64,000 bases of DNA from Gymnogyps californianus. Taxonomy: Eukaryota > Chordata > Aves > Accipitriformes > Cathartidae. The notes beneath the pieces were generated by a model. The model was not told the DNA's origin and did not search any database. It saw only the letters and a list, made by a program, of their open reading frames with translations. The stretch spans positions 21,991,437-22,055,436 of the forward strand of contig NC_059500.1 of the NCBI RefSeq assembly GCF_018139145.2, in the 5' to 3' direction. The position numbers and the translations under genes are program-made. Shown piece by piece: positions 11,501 through 23,960 of the stretch. Position 1 is the first letter of the stretch. Every line of letters starts with the position of its first letter.

Positions 11501-13640
11501 CAATACCTTAACATGGCTAGATTACAGATTTATAATCAGTAAAGCAATATTAAGGGCAATATCCAGATGGCTTGTTTTTCATACCCTGCGAAACAGTGCA
11601 AAGATTGAGAAACTTGAGTGAGTTTTTAATTCAGAAAACACAGAAGACAACATATCCTGTTAGTTTAATGAAAAAGGGAAAACTAAATTTCATGTCTTCC
11701 ATTTTCCAGTTCATGTATATTTATATAGCGTTAGAACAAATATCATATATGTACAACCACCAAGATTTTTGCTACTTATTCAGATTTGACAGATATTTTA
11801 TCCAGTAAATGAAACAGTTGTTGACTGATGGGTATTTGCAGATATTGAATATGCTGAACAAAGGCTCCTCTATTTTTTACTAAAGGAGATGTTCAGAATT
11901 AACCTAAAGATATTCCTTTAGCATGATCAGTGTAAGAAATAGGTTTCAGACAAAGCCCTTTCCCAAATTCATAGAAGTGTCTCTATAAACACAGATGGAA
12001 CAGTGTATAATATATGTTTGGGGTGTTTTTACAACACCCATTACTAGCTGCAATACTGTGCATAATTCAGACACCTATTTTTTTGTTTGTTTGCCTGATT
12101 TTTGTAATGATTGTTTCTTTTACACAAAGCCTAATATAGCCTCTTTGACATTATTAAGATCTATTACAAATACTCCACTGAATTCTTACATTGAAGTGGA
12201 AGGCTGTTTTCCTCACACCATTGAGGTTGAACAACAACAAACATTTTATTAGTCTATGACTCAATTCTTCCTTGCCATATGCAAGTCAAGGAAAATCAGG
12301 TTTTTAAAGAAATTTGTCATTGTAGTAGTAATACTGTTGCATTTGTGACAGTCTAAGGATATAAACAAGAGAGGTATTATGTATCTCAGACTAACCTGAC
12401 AGAACTGAAAAAAATCTGACAAGTCCCCTCTTTGGGTCATGTTTGTCTATTAATGTTTTCCCTGGCCTATATTCTGTATTTGCACAGGTGTGCTGACTTC
12501 TGGAAGCATTGCTATTTTCAAATGAACTCTAGACAATTCATCTTAGGGAGAACAGACTTGTGAAGAAGCTATATTGTGGATTAACAATACGAAGAAGAAA
12601 GGGAAGAAACTAAAAATGAGTATTTACCTATAACAAGTTCAACCATGCAATCTGAAAATGTATGAGTCATCCAGAATTGGATCAATATGTCTGAATTGCC
12701 CAACCACCACATTAATTAAGCAGTTAATCAAATCAAACAGTAATCTTGAACCCTTTTTCTTCTCCCTCACTCATTATAGCATAAACAAACATTAATTTCC
12801 AGTTATCTAGCAACTCCTACCCAAAGATCTCTAATGCTAATCATATAAGTCTCTAAAATTGCCCTCCCACCCCAGATGAAGTATTCTGCTGATGTGGACA
12901 CTAAAACAGAGTGAAAGCATGCTAGAGTTTTAAAAAACTCTTAAGTTACATGGGGAGAAAAGGCCCATGGAAATCCCTAAGTCACACTGGAAATCTTCTG
13001 TAGAAGTCACCTGTCTTCCTTCCCACATAATACATTAACCATTGTTATCTCTTCTTCATTCCCAAGCAAAGAGTTAGAAGACAAGTGGAATAAATGTCAA
13101 TTAACAAACCAAAAAAGAAGAACAGAAAAAGACAGTTGAGCTACTTCTTATTTCTACCTTTTAAGTTCTCTATTATGCTCACTTTCTTTTTATTCTCTCT
13201 TTAGACTGTGCTCCCACACAGACTAGATATGCACATGCAGTGAATGATAAGTAATGCACTGGCAATGCATAGGGAAAGACTGGAGGAACACAACTGTGGC
13301 TATGAATATATCTGTCTTTGTGAAAACTTTCATTTTTAAAGGACATAAGGACAAAAGTAACAAACTGTAATTGACATAAAACTAAACTGGATTCTGCATA
13401 CATTCATTTAAAAATATATATTCATGCAATATCTGTCTGAATGAGAAATTCCCAGTCAAAAAACAGTTTTGCTTTTCCAATGGATTATTTTATAGTATAT
13501 TATGGTAATGAATTACAACACTGTCTCTCTTGTTATCATTATATAGACTTGGCTATTCTCTCTGTTAATGAAGGAACTCTTTTAATTTCTATAGAGAAAT
13601 ATGAACCTTCTTAATCTTTGATACCTATCTTAACCTTCAG
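8535..13640. other. Unannotated non-coding DNA
   Basis: No gene or dated repeat is supported. The longest frames (128 codons at 9143-9529 minus and 158 codons at 10861-11337 plus) show no domain, signal peptide or splice context and are treated as chance. The segment 10.7-11.3 kb is somewhat richer in G+C than its surroundings, which lengthens chance frames. TGAAG at 8535-8539 is the flank of the LTR. Confidence 0.55.
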
Positions 13641-13890
13641 TGAGCAAAGTGTAAAAAAATCATAATTTCTCATTATATTAAAATCATGACATTTTGCTTC
13701 TATTTTCATGCCACATACCATGACTAATTAGATAAAACAAAGAATTTGATTACAAATAAAAATCTTGATTTTATGATTGCTAACTATAGCTGTTTGTTAG
13801 GAGCGCAGAGTAATCAGATTGCAGCTTAATATATGATAATTTGAAAATAAAATGTGAAGCACAATTTAACAGCAAAATACAGATGATCAG
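13640..13890. promoter_or_regulatory. Possible conserved non-coding element (TAAT-rich)
   Basis: This repeat-free stretch has several homeodomain-type cores: CTAATTAG (13723-13730) and further ATTA/TAAT cores, plus a TAATCAGATT near 13811-13820. It also keeps a CpG in GAGCGCAG (13801-13808). The texture resembles developmental enhancers conserved among amniotes. Texture alone is weak evidence in AT-rich DNA, and conservation could not be tested here. Confidence 0.15.
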
Positions 13891-15602
13891 ACAAAACCAT
13901 TTCATTCTTTAAAAAACCCCTGCAAAATACATGGATCTAACACATGCCCTGGGTTAGACATTTGTCAATATGGGCAACTGAAAGAAATGGAAGTTTACAA
14001 CTATCTGCTTCCATGGCCACTTTTTGGGACAGAAACACTCACGTATGAGTGTTGATTTATGCATGCACATGTGCAATGATGGGAGTAGGTGTCTGAAAAG
14101 CAGAACCATCACTATTCTGTAGATGAGTGCTGTTTTGATTTTCAGACAGCCTTTGAAATAAGATGTACATAAATACCAGGAAAGCCCAATTACTACATCT
14201 TTACCTTGTTAATACACTTAATATTATTTTCACTTATTAACCCAGTAGCAAACCCTGTGTCATGACACTCTGTCACTACAATACTAGTTCTTTTGATGAC
14301 TGAATAATTTATAATGTAAAAATTCAGTCAAGATTAATAACCAAAGAGTGCTTTGATCATGTGTAGCCAGCCACTTCAAATAAACATTTTGTCCAGAGGT
14401 TCTGCTGATTGTGTACACTGGAACTGTATTTAGAACCTGGGGGAAAATATCAAGAAGATGAGCTGCACTGGTGAGTGATCTCTCTGCTTGCTGCGCACAG
14501 CAATGTGCAGCTGACAAGCACAGGCTCCCTCAGAAGATGCCACAGCTGTCAATAAGAATCAGAGCTGCAGCTTCAGGAGCATAAAGGAAATAATGCAGCC
14601 CCTAAATGACCAAAGACCACTTTTTAACACGGCAGCTGCTGACTAACTGGTAGTCCTCTGCAGGTTCCTGTTTTGAAGTGACAAAATTGCTTACTGCTCA
14701 TATAAATTTTCACAGTGTTCAAAGCTGAGCAAGAACATTTGGTAAGGCTCTGCTTCTTAGTCCTCTACTTCTTAAGACTTTTCAGCTCATATGCATTAAC
14801 AGGTATAAATGCTAAAGACATATGAAATAGCCTGTTCTTCTATTTGTTTTCCCCATACATGTGAAACTCGCCTTAAAAATGAGTGCCTCACCATCTTAGA
14901 GTCAGTATGAGTTTAGCAGGTGTAACTGCTAAAGTATTAAAATTCAGTTCTGCTTTCTGAGTGCTACCGTCTTTTTCACATGTGTGAGTTACCAAGGTAT
15001 GCAGCAAATACAGGATATAGCTCCAAACCTTTAGCTTTTTTACTAGTCCCCATACTTACTCTGTTATTTTGCAGCATACTACTTATTTTGCAACAAAAGT
15101 AGTAGTGCACGAAATTAAGCAGAATAATACTTAGATTTATTATATTAGAGCTACTCACAGGCATAAGAATTGGAAACTACATTCTCTCAAAATAGTTCTT
15201 TGTTTCATTTCATGTTTCGTGTTTCGTTATTACCATATTATTTCCCCACGATCAGTAATACCCATGAATAAACTCCATTCCTGAACTGTGGTGCAGAACT
15301 GCAACTGCAGCAGAAATCATGACAAATGTTGTGAAGTCACGGCAGGGAAGTGCATGGTACATGAGCGCATGTGAAAGATGACCACATGCCCTCCACACAA
15401 TGAAGACTGTCCATCAGGAGATGGCTGAGGTGGAGCTGCTCAGTGCACCCATGACTACTTGCATCCACTGACGGAGTCCCAAAGTCCCACATGCACATGG
15501 ATGACAGTCCCCTGCAGACCAGATGCTGCAGTTTTGACTGCAATGAGGAGGTAAAGTCCATCCCTCTCTAACTGCTACAGGCTCTCCCTCTCCAAATTTT
15601 GC
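13891..15602. other. Unannotated non-coding DNA
   Basis: Nothing beyond short chance frames is seen. The stretch 15290-15560 has higher G+C than its neighbours and could hide an old repeat, but it matches no family that I recognise. Confidence 0.5.
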
Positions 15603-15735
15603 ATCTAGTTTAGTGGTGACAAACTTATGGCTAATAAAAGTGCTGGGATTATATCATATTGCTGAGCACAGGGCTCTGCTGGTAGTGATCTGAGTTCCCA
15701 AATCTGTAAAGTTGATATAGTAAAGATACCCCAAA
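15603..15735 (+). repeat. Probable ancient MIR-type SINE
   Basis: The right part matches the MIR core in order: 'tctgagttcccaaatctgta' (15689-15708) for ctcagtttccccatctgta, then 'aagttgatatagtaaagata' for aaatggggataataatac. The left part, 'tctagtttagtggtgacaaa', could be the MIR head (tctagtggttagagcac), which would make this near full length. Divergence is high, and the head assignment is much weaker than the core. Confidence 0.45.
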
Positions 15736-16640
15736 ACCTAACTGCGGGCCTCACTTCACACCAACTCAGCATGAAGCTGTGGGACTTCTGAGTAGATATT
15801 GTCATCACTCATCCTAATATTCCTGGAGTTTTCACTTGCTTTAACAGGTATCTAGTTAACGTTTTAAGGCTGAAAGCCATATGAAGTTTTGGGTAAATCA
15901 GGAACACTGGTCAACCTAGTTTAATTTACCAGTGTTTATCAGAGGGCAAATGAGCTACGCATGCAAACAGAAATAGGAATGGGATCCACAATATAAAAAA
16001 CCCAAACAATAAAAATAAACAGTAAAAATTGAAAAGCAAGAGTTTGATCGCAGAACATTGTGAGTAATGCTGGACAATTTTAAGAGTACAGATCAAAAGA
16101 TGCTCTTTTGTTTTGCACACACACGCACACATACACACACACTATTGCCTCACTTCTGCTGACTTCTAGATACAGAGTTGAATTTAGCTGCCTACATAAG
16201 AACATGATCTAACATGTAACATAAGAAGCATTTCATACAGCTAAACAGATGTACAAGTATGGAAAAGTGCACTTCATAATGAAGATTGCACGTCTGCTTT
16301 TTGCATGCAGATTCCCCACCTTACACTGAGCTACCAAAATGATAAACTACACTGTGAGTGCTCCCATCTATCTATTGTCAATCCTTTACAAGTATTGGTA
16401 GCTGTGATATAAGTCATGCTAGATACCAAATGAAAAGATTTTCCCTTTGACAACAAGGTAAATAATTGTTAGCAGACAGAATGGGAACAAAAGATGACAA
16501 AGGATCGCTGCAATATCACAGACAGTAGAACAATGAGTTATTCATAACCTCCAATGCTGGAATGACAGGAAGCATCTGATTTCACTGCAAAAGACCAAAC
16601 ATGGTCTTTCATAATGAAATTCCTCTTTCACAGACCATTT
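15736..16640. other. Unannotated non-coding DNA with one CA repeat
   Basis: Apart from the CA microsatellite at 16116-16142, no gene or repeat could be recognised. Confidence 0.5.
16116..16142. repeat. CA dinucleotide microsatellite, imperfect
   Basis: The tract is a run of CA dinucleotides with one G and one T interruption, about 13 dinucleotide steps long. It is potentially length-polymorphic. Runs of this alternating purine-pyrimidine type can adopt Z-DNA. Confidence 0.9.
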
Positions 16641-17150
16641 TCTGCTTTATACATCCCACAGGCTGCTTGCATTAGTCACAATAAAAGGCATACTTTGGAA
16701 AGAAAATGCCACAAAGTCATCCTCTTTGTCACAGAGTTCCACAAATAAGTCATCTTCTAAAAAACAGTTTCTATTTTTTTCCTGTTGTTCCGTGCTCAGA
16801 AAAGTGCACCTAAATGAACTAGCAAGCACACAGCATCGCTGTAATCTGGTAAACGAGCAATCTACAGCCATTTTCCTTTGTTTCTTTCTTCCTTCCTCCA
16901 CTGTTTGTCCTTATTAGTATGCAAAGCAAGTCAAAGGAGGGAATTTCTTGTTCTCTTGTTCACTAGCTGGAGGGTTATTCCGTTGCCGTTCTATTTATAG
17001 ATTTGCTTTCAACTGCGGTGGGGAACTCACCATTTGCTGTTCAGCATTTTATGCTCAGCCAGCCTCCTGGGGACACAGCATTTTCATAAATTCTATGAAT
17101 GGCACCAAGGCTGCCTCTAATATTCCATCTGCCTTTCTATTTCACAAGTA
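16641..17150. promoter_or_regulatory. Possible enhancer-like motif cluster
   Basis: Several recognised transcription-factor motifs fall within about 120 bp. They are an octamer-like ATGCAAAG (16919-16926), a TCF/LEF-type TCAAAGG (16931-16937), a perfect MEF2 consensus CTATTTATAG (16991-17000) and a RUNX-type TGCGGT (17013-17018). CpGs survive in CGTTGCCG (16981-16988), and no repeat family is recognised. The combination would suit a mesodermal or muscle-type enhancer. Single motifs of this size are common by chance, so the call depends on conservation that was not tested. Confidence 0.2.
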
Positions 17151-18004
17151 AAATCTTATCCTACCACCATTTTCTAAGTTAAAAGAATGTCCTCATTAAT
17201 TTCATAATAGAAATGCAAAGGAGGCAAATGAGCTTGCTTCTGTGGAAAGATATTTATACAGTTCTTTGATAACACTACCTATTACAGCCTTGCAGAAAAA
17301 CTACCACTGAAATATTGCAAGCACAAGTTAAGGAATGTGATACTAAATTTATTCATGAAAAAAATGACTCATTTGATATGATATCATCACCTGGCATAAC
17401 ATCACCATACAGAAAAAGATATGTAGATCCATTTGTGTTATAAATGGCAAGCTCAGTTCTCGGATGCAGCTGCTCATTCGATGCTGCTGCAGTAAATCCC
17501 AGGCACAGTGTGCTACTACAGTGAACAGATTCAGTTATTTGCCTCTCTCTCTTCCCGGGCCATGTACTGCTCCAGCAACACAGAGGGATCTGAACTGGAC
17601 ACTTAGAGGCCAAGGGTGACTTCCCTCAGAGCAACCAAGTTCAGGCTGCCATAAACAGCGTGCACAAAACCCAGCACAGCAGGGAAAATGTTCCCGAGGT
17701 ATTGAAAAGACTGGGGAGAACACCTCCATAGTGTCCCTATAATAACGGGGATCTAGGACTGCAGAGTAGCCCACCAACCAGTTGGTGGAAAATGTCCCCA
17801 GGTGGAGCTGATTTCAACTTGCCTCAGCTCTTGTGGCATCGGTTCTCTCTTTGCTGATTCTGCTACTGCTCCTTGACAGGCCTTTCTGTCCACCACATGC
17901 TGCATCACAGAAGAGGACAGTGAATTATGCCAGCTACAAAGTGCTGGGCAACAGCACTTGAAGGGGTAGCAGACATCAGACTCCACTGCTCCTGTGTGTG
18001 GCAA

Positions 18005-18052
18005 ACAAAATGCAAAGTCACACCTGAAACAAAATGCAAAGTCATACCTTTA
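18005..18052. repeat. 24-bp direct tandem duplication
   Basis: Two adjacent copies of a unit starting acaaaatgcaaagtca begin at 18005 and 18029. They differ at few positions (cacacctgaa against tacacct-type ends). This is a recent local slippage or duplication event with no sign of transposon origin. Confidence 0.8.
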
Positions 18053-19479
18053 AAGGGCAGACAGAGGATCTCCACAAATTGTCTTACATCTTTGGGGGAA
18101 TTTTTATTGTACCCCTTGAGGTGAATTAAACACTTTTGTGCTTAAATGCACAACAATTAGTCAACAATGCACTGGGCAGAGTCCTACCACCATAAGCGGT
18201 TCTACAGGGAGTCTGCACAGATGTGTCACAAGCCAATTTCTTATATACATTTGCACCAGCACCAATCCTCAGCCTGGCCTTGGGACCATGCCCCAGCCCA
18301 GCTCTGCTGCCCAGCGGTGGCCCCCCGAGCACTCCAGTTCCAGGATGGCTATAAGACATGCTGGTGCTGTTTCTTATCTCATCAGCAAGGGAAACTTCAC
18401 TCCTTTACAGGGAGTCCTTCTGTCTCTGGCATCCCTGCCTCCAGCCAGTTTAACACCTTCTGCTGTTGGGCCTTCTTGCCCTCCATGCCAGGTCATTTCT
18501 TGGTCACAAATCACCACTGCTGAGCAGTTACAATTTGAATTTCCCCTTCACATCTTTTAGGACACACATTATCCTCTCTCTTCTCCAGCTGTGGGCATTA
18601 GACCTGTAGCGTGCTCTTGCTGAAGACAAGGCAGGGTGGGTGGTGCCACGAGCTCTGGAAGGCATGTGGCAGCAGACACAGCCCAGAAGGAGCCAGGCAA
18701 CTGCAATCAGGGCTCCCCTGTTGAAAAGAAACTTGCCATGGGGCACCAGAGGAAGCACTAGAGGGAAATCTTTCACGCCCACATCACCTCCACCTTTTTT
18801 AGAGAAGGGCCATGTTCAGCCCTTCATTATGATACACAGAGCATCACTGAGGGAAGATATTTCCCGTGTTGAAAATCCATATGCCTCAAGCGTGAAGGCT
18901 TCCACTTAAAAGAAAAATGGTAATAAAGAAGCTTTAATTTGCATGCCAGCAAAACATGTAGTTTTTTACTGCATGCTGGTAAGCACCCAGGGCATTTGCC
19001 TACTAGCACCAAGTTTGCTGGCATAGTTGAAGTGAAAATTACATGGTAATCACTTAGCCCTTCCATTTGTCTTTCTACTTGTCTAATCTATGCGGAAAAA
19101 AGCAAGGAACGCTTACAAACTGACCAATTTGGTTCACCATAATGATTAGGGACAATATTCAAAATCATGTTTCTGCCCCTGATCACTTCTATCTGTAAGC
19201 AACACAGGTGGACCCCTTTATATGATGTACCTATGCTTGCATCTCTGAATTACCAGAGAGAATTGAATTGTAATTCTGGCCCAATTTACACTCTGCATTC
19301 CTGTTTTCCAATTTCCACTCAGTCCAGCATTTGGACCACTGGGTCAAGAATTCAGCTGTGCTTCCACTGATTACACGGAGAGCAGAAGCTGCTTCCTCAA
19401 AATCCAATATCTCATTTTTTTAATGCGAGGTACTATCCACAAGCATTAAAAGGTAGAATCAAGCCCTCATTACCAAAAA

Positions 19480-19500
19480 CAAAACAACAACAACAACAAA
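19480..19500. repeat. AAC trinucleotide tract
   Basis: Five to six AAC steps form a simple repeat inside a longer A-rich region that continues to about 19550. Confidence 0.85.
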
Positions 19501-22399
19501 CTCCAAAGCCAAAACCAAAAAATTGTATTTAGAAATAAGAAATAAAAAAAAATTTGTGAGAATTTTATAAGATTAAAAATTATATATGTTACCATTACCT
19601 CTTTTTGGCTTTCTGTAACAGAAGGACATAAAACTGTTTCAGCTGTGAAGCAACTAACACATCCCAAGGAAGGAACAGTAATGAAACCATGAGTGGTGCC
19701 ATTGTCTAATATGAAGAATCATTACCATGTAACTCAGTGTCTTCGATGAACTCTTTACAGGGAAATGAAATCTAACTATTCTTTTTAATTATTGGTCTCC
19801 AATGGAAAATCTAGCCTTTGTATTTGATACCATATCATTATAGTTAACACAGAAAAGGGGTAGATCAAGTTATAGGCTGGGTGTGTCAGAACAAGTCCAA
19901 AATGCATCTAAATATTGACAATATGAGCAACATAGAGTACAAAAACCAGTAGGTGATGATGTCATCACATCCTAGCATTGTGTTATGTTTAATTCATGAT
20001 TTTTCACACACTGAGGCTTTTATGTCCATAAGCATCCAATAAATGGCAGAGTAGCTTTCAATTTCATGCGCTCTATTTGTTCTAATTGAATTTGAAAGAA
20101 AAAGCCAAGACATAAGTGCTGATTTGTGGGTTTTAACTAGGAGTTCAAGCAGTAAAATTATATCCCCTTACATGTTCACCAGTGTTATCCTTCTCCTTGT
20201 CACTCCATGCTGAAGTTTGCATTTGGCTTTGGCAAGTAATCATGCCATGGTGGAAAATGAAAGGAAGCACAGTACAATGATTAGAGGGACAGCAAAAGAC
20301 ATGAGAGACCATGTCCTTACCCTGATACGTATTTCCAGTATGCCCCTGGGCCTTTCGCTTTTCTGATAATATTGTCATGTTATCTCAGCTTTGAAAACAA
20401 ACTCACAGGTTACCCATAACTCCTACTGCACGGGTCTCCCTCTGCCTGCAGTGCAGAACATGCTGCCATAGCCAGATTATCTGACGTCCTGCTCAGACAA
20501 AGCCTGCAGGAGATAACCCGGAGCCCCCTGACAACCCTGTGAGCTTGTATCTCCATTCACAGAAAGGTCAGCCTTAGTCCGGGTGAGCAGCATCAGATCT
20601 ACAACTGCTGAGGCTGTGGATGCTCATTCCTGACCAAGGTGCCTGCTTTGTTAGCTATTAACAACACATAGACAGATGAAAGGGAGAGTGAAAGTCTGAG
20701 CCTCAAAGGCTCAAGGTGGGCTCTCCATTTCTAGGCAAACACTGTTAGCATGGGGTATCAACGATGGACATTTTTCTACCTTGTCAGAGGGACTCAGCAG
20801 GAGGAGTGCAAGAAGGAGCACAAGCAGACAAAATGGAAAGCAGGATGAAACTCTATGTTCCCGTGCTGAAAGGGATGAGTAGCACCAAAAAGATGGATGA
20901 AGAGTGAAAATTCAGAGAAAATATCCTATCATCTCCTCCACCAACGATTTCCACATTTAAAGACAAATAATTGTAATGCATGGTTAGTGAAAGTATTCAG
21001 GCTGGCACAGACACAGGAGTAAAGACGATTTACAGCCCTACAGTGCTCCATGTAACAGTGTGAGGAAATGGGCAAGTGTCTTCAGTGGATAATGGCTCTG
21101 CATTTTCCTACCCTTTTAATTTCACCATTGCAAATATTCTGGCTCCTAGATCTATTTTATAAAGTAATTGGATGCATTCTCTCACTACTGTTACTTGATT
21201 TAATTGTTTCCTTCTTTGTCCATCCACAGGAAAGTACTAAAAGAGGGGGCAGAGGCATTCTGTCCACACAGTATTAGAGAAGAAATTGAATACTATTTTT
21301 CTGGAAGCTTAAGATTCTGAGAAAACTGTTCAGACTGAAGGCATTCCATATCATTAATAGCAGCTAGGAACTGGAAGCACACAACTTAATTTGTAAAAAT
21401 AATTATATGCCTTGCACAAGCTGAGATGGCTTTAAAGTTAGCTCTCTTCTGAACAGAGGGTCAGACTACACAACCAACACCTAACCTAATTTTTTCCATG
21501 ATTGCATTTTAATATTATTTAAATTAGAACATATTTATGCATAGAACCAAGACAGAAAGCCAAAGCAACAGATTATTTTTTCCCAGAAGAAATCTTTTTT
21601 CACACCATAAAAGTACAAAGAAGGAATTAGTTCATGTGAAGTGTACAGTGATGTCAACCATTTATGCTGCAAAATGAATGATGATTGATAAGCACTGAAA
21701 AACACACCAAGGATCTTGTATTAATTTATACAGAGCATTACTTAGACATGTAAATATATGGCATTAGCAGCATGTACACAAATGATACAAAATAATGCAT
21801 TAACAGCATTTCTTTTGCACGACTTCACATTATCCTAGCACAAAAATTTCAGTAAAACAAAACAACATTAGAAGTAAACTCATCCCTCCCCTCATTGTCC
21901 CTCCCTACTTTACACAGCAGTACAGTTTCACTGATACTCAATTTCTGGTTTACACTTGAGTAAAAAGATTGAAAATCAAAATTATCATGGGCAATTGGAA
22001 GAAACGGTCTTCAAGAATATGACATAATACAAAAAGATGAATGCAAAATTTTGAATGTGGGCATGAACAAGTGACTATGGAATTACATGAAACACAGGTT
22101 CATCACTGCAGAAAAAAAAACCCAGAAGTTGAGTATGTGTCAAAAAACATTCTGGGAGGTATAAACAGAGTGAAATCTGCATGACATACGAAGCAATCCT
22201 TTTGCTCCACTTGGTGTTGTTAATGCCTCTTTCAGTAGGCAATGCATTAACAGAGAAATTCCAGAAAACAATGAAAGTAGTATAAAAATTTAGAAAATAT
22301 GATCCCTGAGAAAGATGAAATGAATTGGATTTGTTTAGATGGACAGAAATAGATTGAGAACATGTTGTGAAATGACAATTAGTTGTCCTTTTATCGGCG

Positions 22400-22414
22400 T
22401 AATTATGATAATTA
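22400..22414. promoter_or_regulatory. Perfect TAATTA palindrome (homeodomain-type)
   Basis: TAATTAT and ATAATTA flank a single G, so the 15-mer is a perfect odd palindrome with two TAATTA cores. TAATTA is the established core site of many homeodomain proteins, and inverted pairs can bind dimers. The flanks (CGGCG to the left, GTGCAC to the right) are not AT-rich, so the site stands out from background A/T drift. Function is inferred. Confidence 0.3.
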
Positions 22415-22656
22415 GTGCACAATAGCTAAAGAAATTGCTGCATGTTTCTACAAGTGAGGAATATTCTCAAGCACAAAGAGGCTCACAAGGCACATGGGGT
22501 GGTTTTTCTTCGGAGACAGGTGGTAACAAAAGTAATATGAGATATATTGTCTCAAATGTTACAGAAAGGTTAATTGTTACATATTCTGTATACTTTTGGT
22601 TGTCCAAAATTGGAATGATAGCTGTAAAAATCTGCGGATGTGGGTTTATTATATAC

Positions 22657-22685
22657 CTAACTCTGCAAATGAATTGCAGAGTTAG
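22657..22685. repeat. Perfect 12-bp inverted repeat, 5-nt loop
   Basis: The arms CTAACTCTGCAA (22657-22668) and TTGCAGAGTTAG (22674-22685) are exact reverse complements around ATGAA. Pairing stops sharply on both sides, so this is a short hairpin or cruciform and not a long precursor such as a microRNA. It has no run of T after it. By a simple count (about 64,000 positions and a few spacer lengths divided by 4^12), one such structure is not expected by chance in this window, although AT bias raises the odds. Confidence 0.85.
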
Positions 22686-23939
22686 AACAAAAAATAGGTG
22701 GGTGGCAAGAAGGAGAGGTAGAGATCTGTGATTGATAGGTTCTTTCCTCACTTTCTTAAGGGCTGCACTATTAACTTTGTAGAGCCTAAGGTAACCTTAA
22801 CATTGAACTGAAGGCATTTTTTGTAGCTCTTCAAAGTAGATGTGAATAAAATTTAAGTTCTTACAAAGAAAAAATTCTGTAAACATCCCTTTTTCTAATG
22901 AAGCCTTATTTTAAAGAGCATAAAGAGCAGAACTGTAGCAAAGGACTGTTTTCAGACTTACAATTTAATAAGACATGGTGCAAAAGCACAAAGAAAATTA
23001 ATTTTAGTACAGAAAGCACATACATCCTGATTTATACATAGTAGAGCAACACTAATAGTCTTATAAAGTCAGGCTTTATGGCTTATGTATTCATGAATTT
23101 AGTTTGCTCTTTCAATCTGCATTGTGTAGAGAAAGGAAAAAAACCCTAAATAATCTTCTCCTCTGTATAGGACAAATAATTTAGAAACAAGTATATTAAG
23201 CTGGCAGATTGTCTGGTGACCACAAACCTATCTGCAGAAGAAATAATTAAAGTAATATTTTCTTGAGGGTGTAATTTCTGCAGCTATTCTTTGACGCTAA
23301 GCTAAGCACCTACCAAATCAACTGAAATCAAAAGACTTAGGGGGATCAGCCAACCTCTGAGTACATTCATCTTTAAGCTTATTTCCTCTCTACTTCTACT
23401 CAAATTTCAGTGCTATACAGCAAAAATGTTGTGACAGATTTTAATTATGCAGATCGTAACTAGAATTCCAGTCTGAACTTTTCCATATCAAGAAAGGAAT
23501 GTTTGGATTGGGTTCCTCGTTCCTTACCAACCCATTCAGTACTAGCACAAATATTGGTGGTTTTCAAATGACAGACAGCACTTGCAATTACTGTATATAG
23601 TGCTTTCTTATGCAGGGATCTCTAATCATATCACTGTCTTTAATCATTTAATGTATGCACTTCTCCTGAGGTGGAGATTTATGGCAATCATTTCACACAG
23701 GCATTAGAAAAAAATATTTTCTCATTTGAAATACAACATCAATGAAATATAGCACATCTGCTCAGGACAAAATTAAAACCAAGTATTTCAGCCCTTTGAA
23801 GCTGAATGAATATGGCAAAATGAGCACAGGTCTTAAGCAAAGCACTATAGTTAACCTCCGTATTTTGCACAATAAGCTGCATGGAACTTTGTTAGAAGTT
23901 CAGTGTTAGGTCAACAGTAAAGTTCTCCGACTTAAATGG

Positions 23940-23960
23940 AGTCAGGATTTAATCCTGACT
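23940..23960. repeat. Perfect palindrome, 10-bp arms, 1-nt centre
   Basis: AGTCAGGATT (23940-23949) and AATCCTGACT (23951-23960) are exact reverse complements around a T. The centre holds TAATCC on the plus strand, the site type bound by OTX/PITX-class homeodomains. Outside the arms only G-T wobble pairs continue for two positions. Confidence 0.85.

Larger units (their letters stand above)
17151..22399. other. Unannotated non-coding DNA, partly G+C-richer
   Basis: 17.4-18.8 kb and 20.4-20.7 kb are richer in G+C than the rest of the window and carry overlapping short frames on both strands (up to 140 codons, 18138-18560). No protein family, repeat family or splice structure is recognised. A 24-bp direct duplication lies at 18005-18052 and an AAC-rich tract at 19480-19500. 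Confidence 0.5.
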
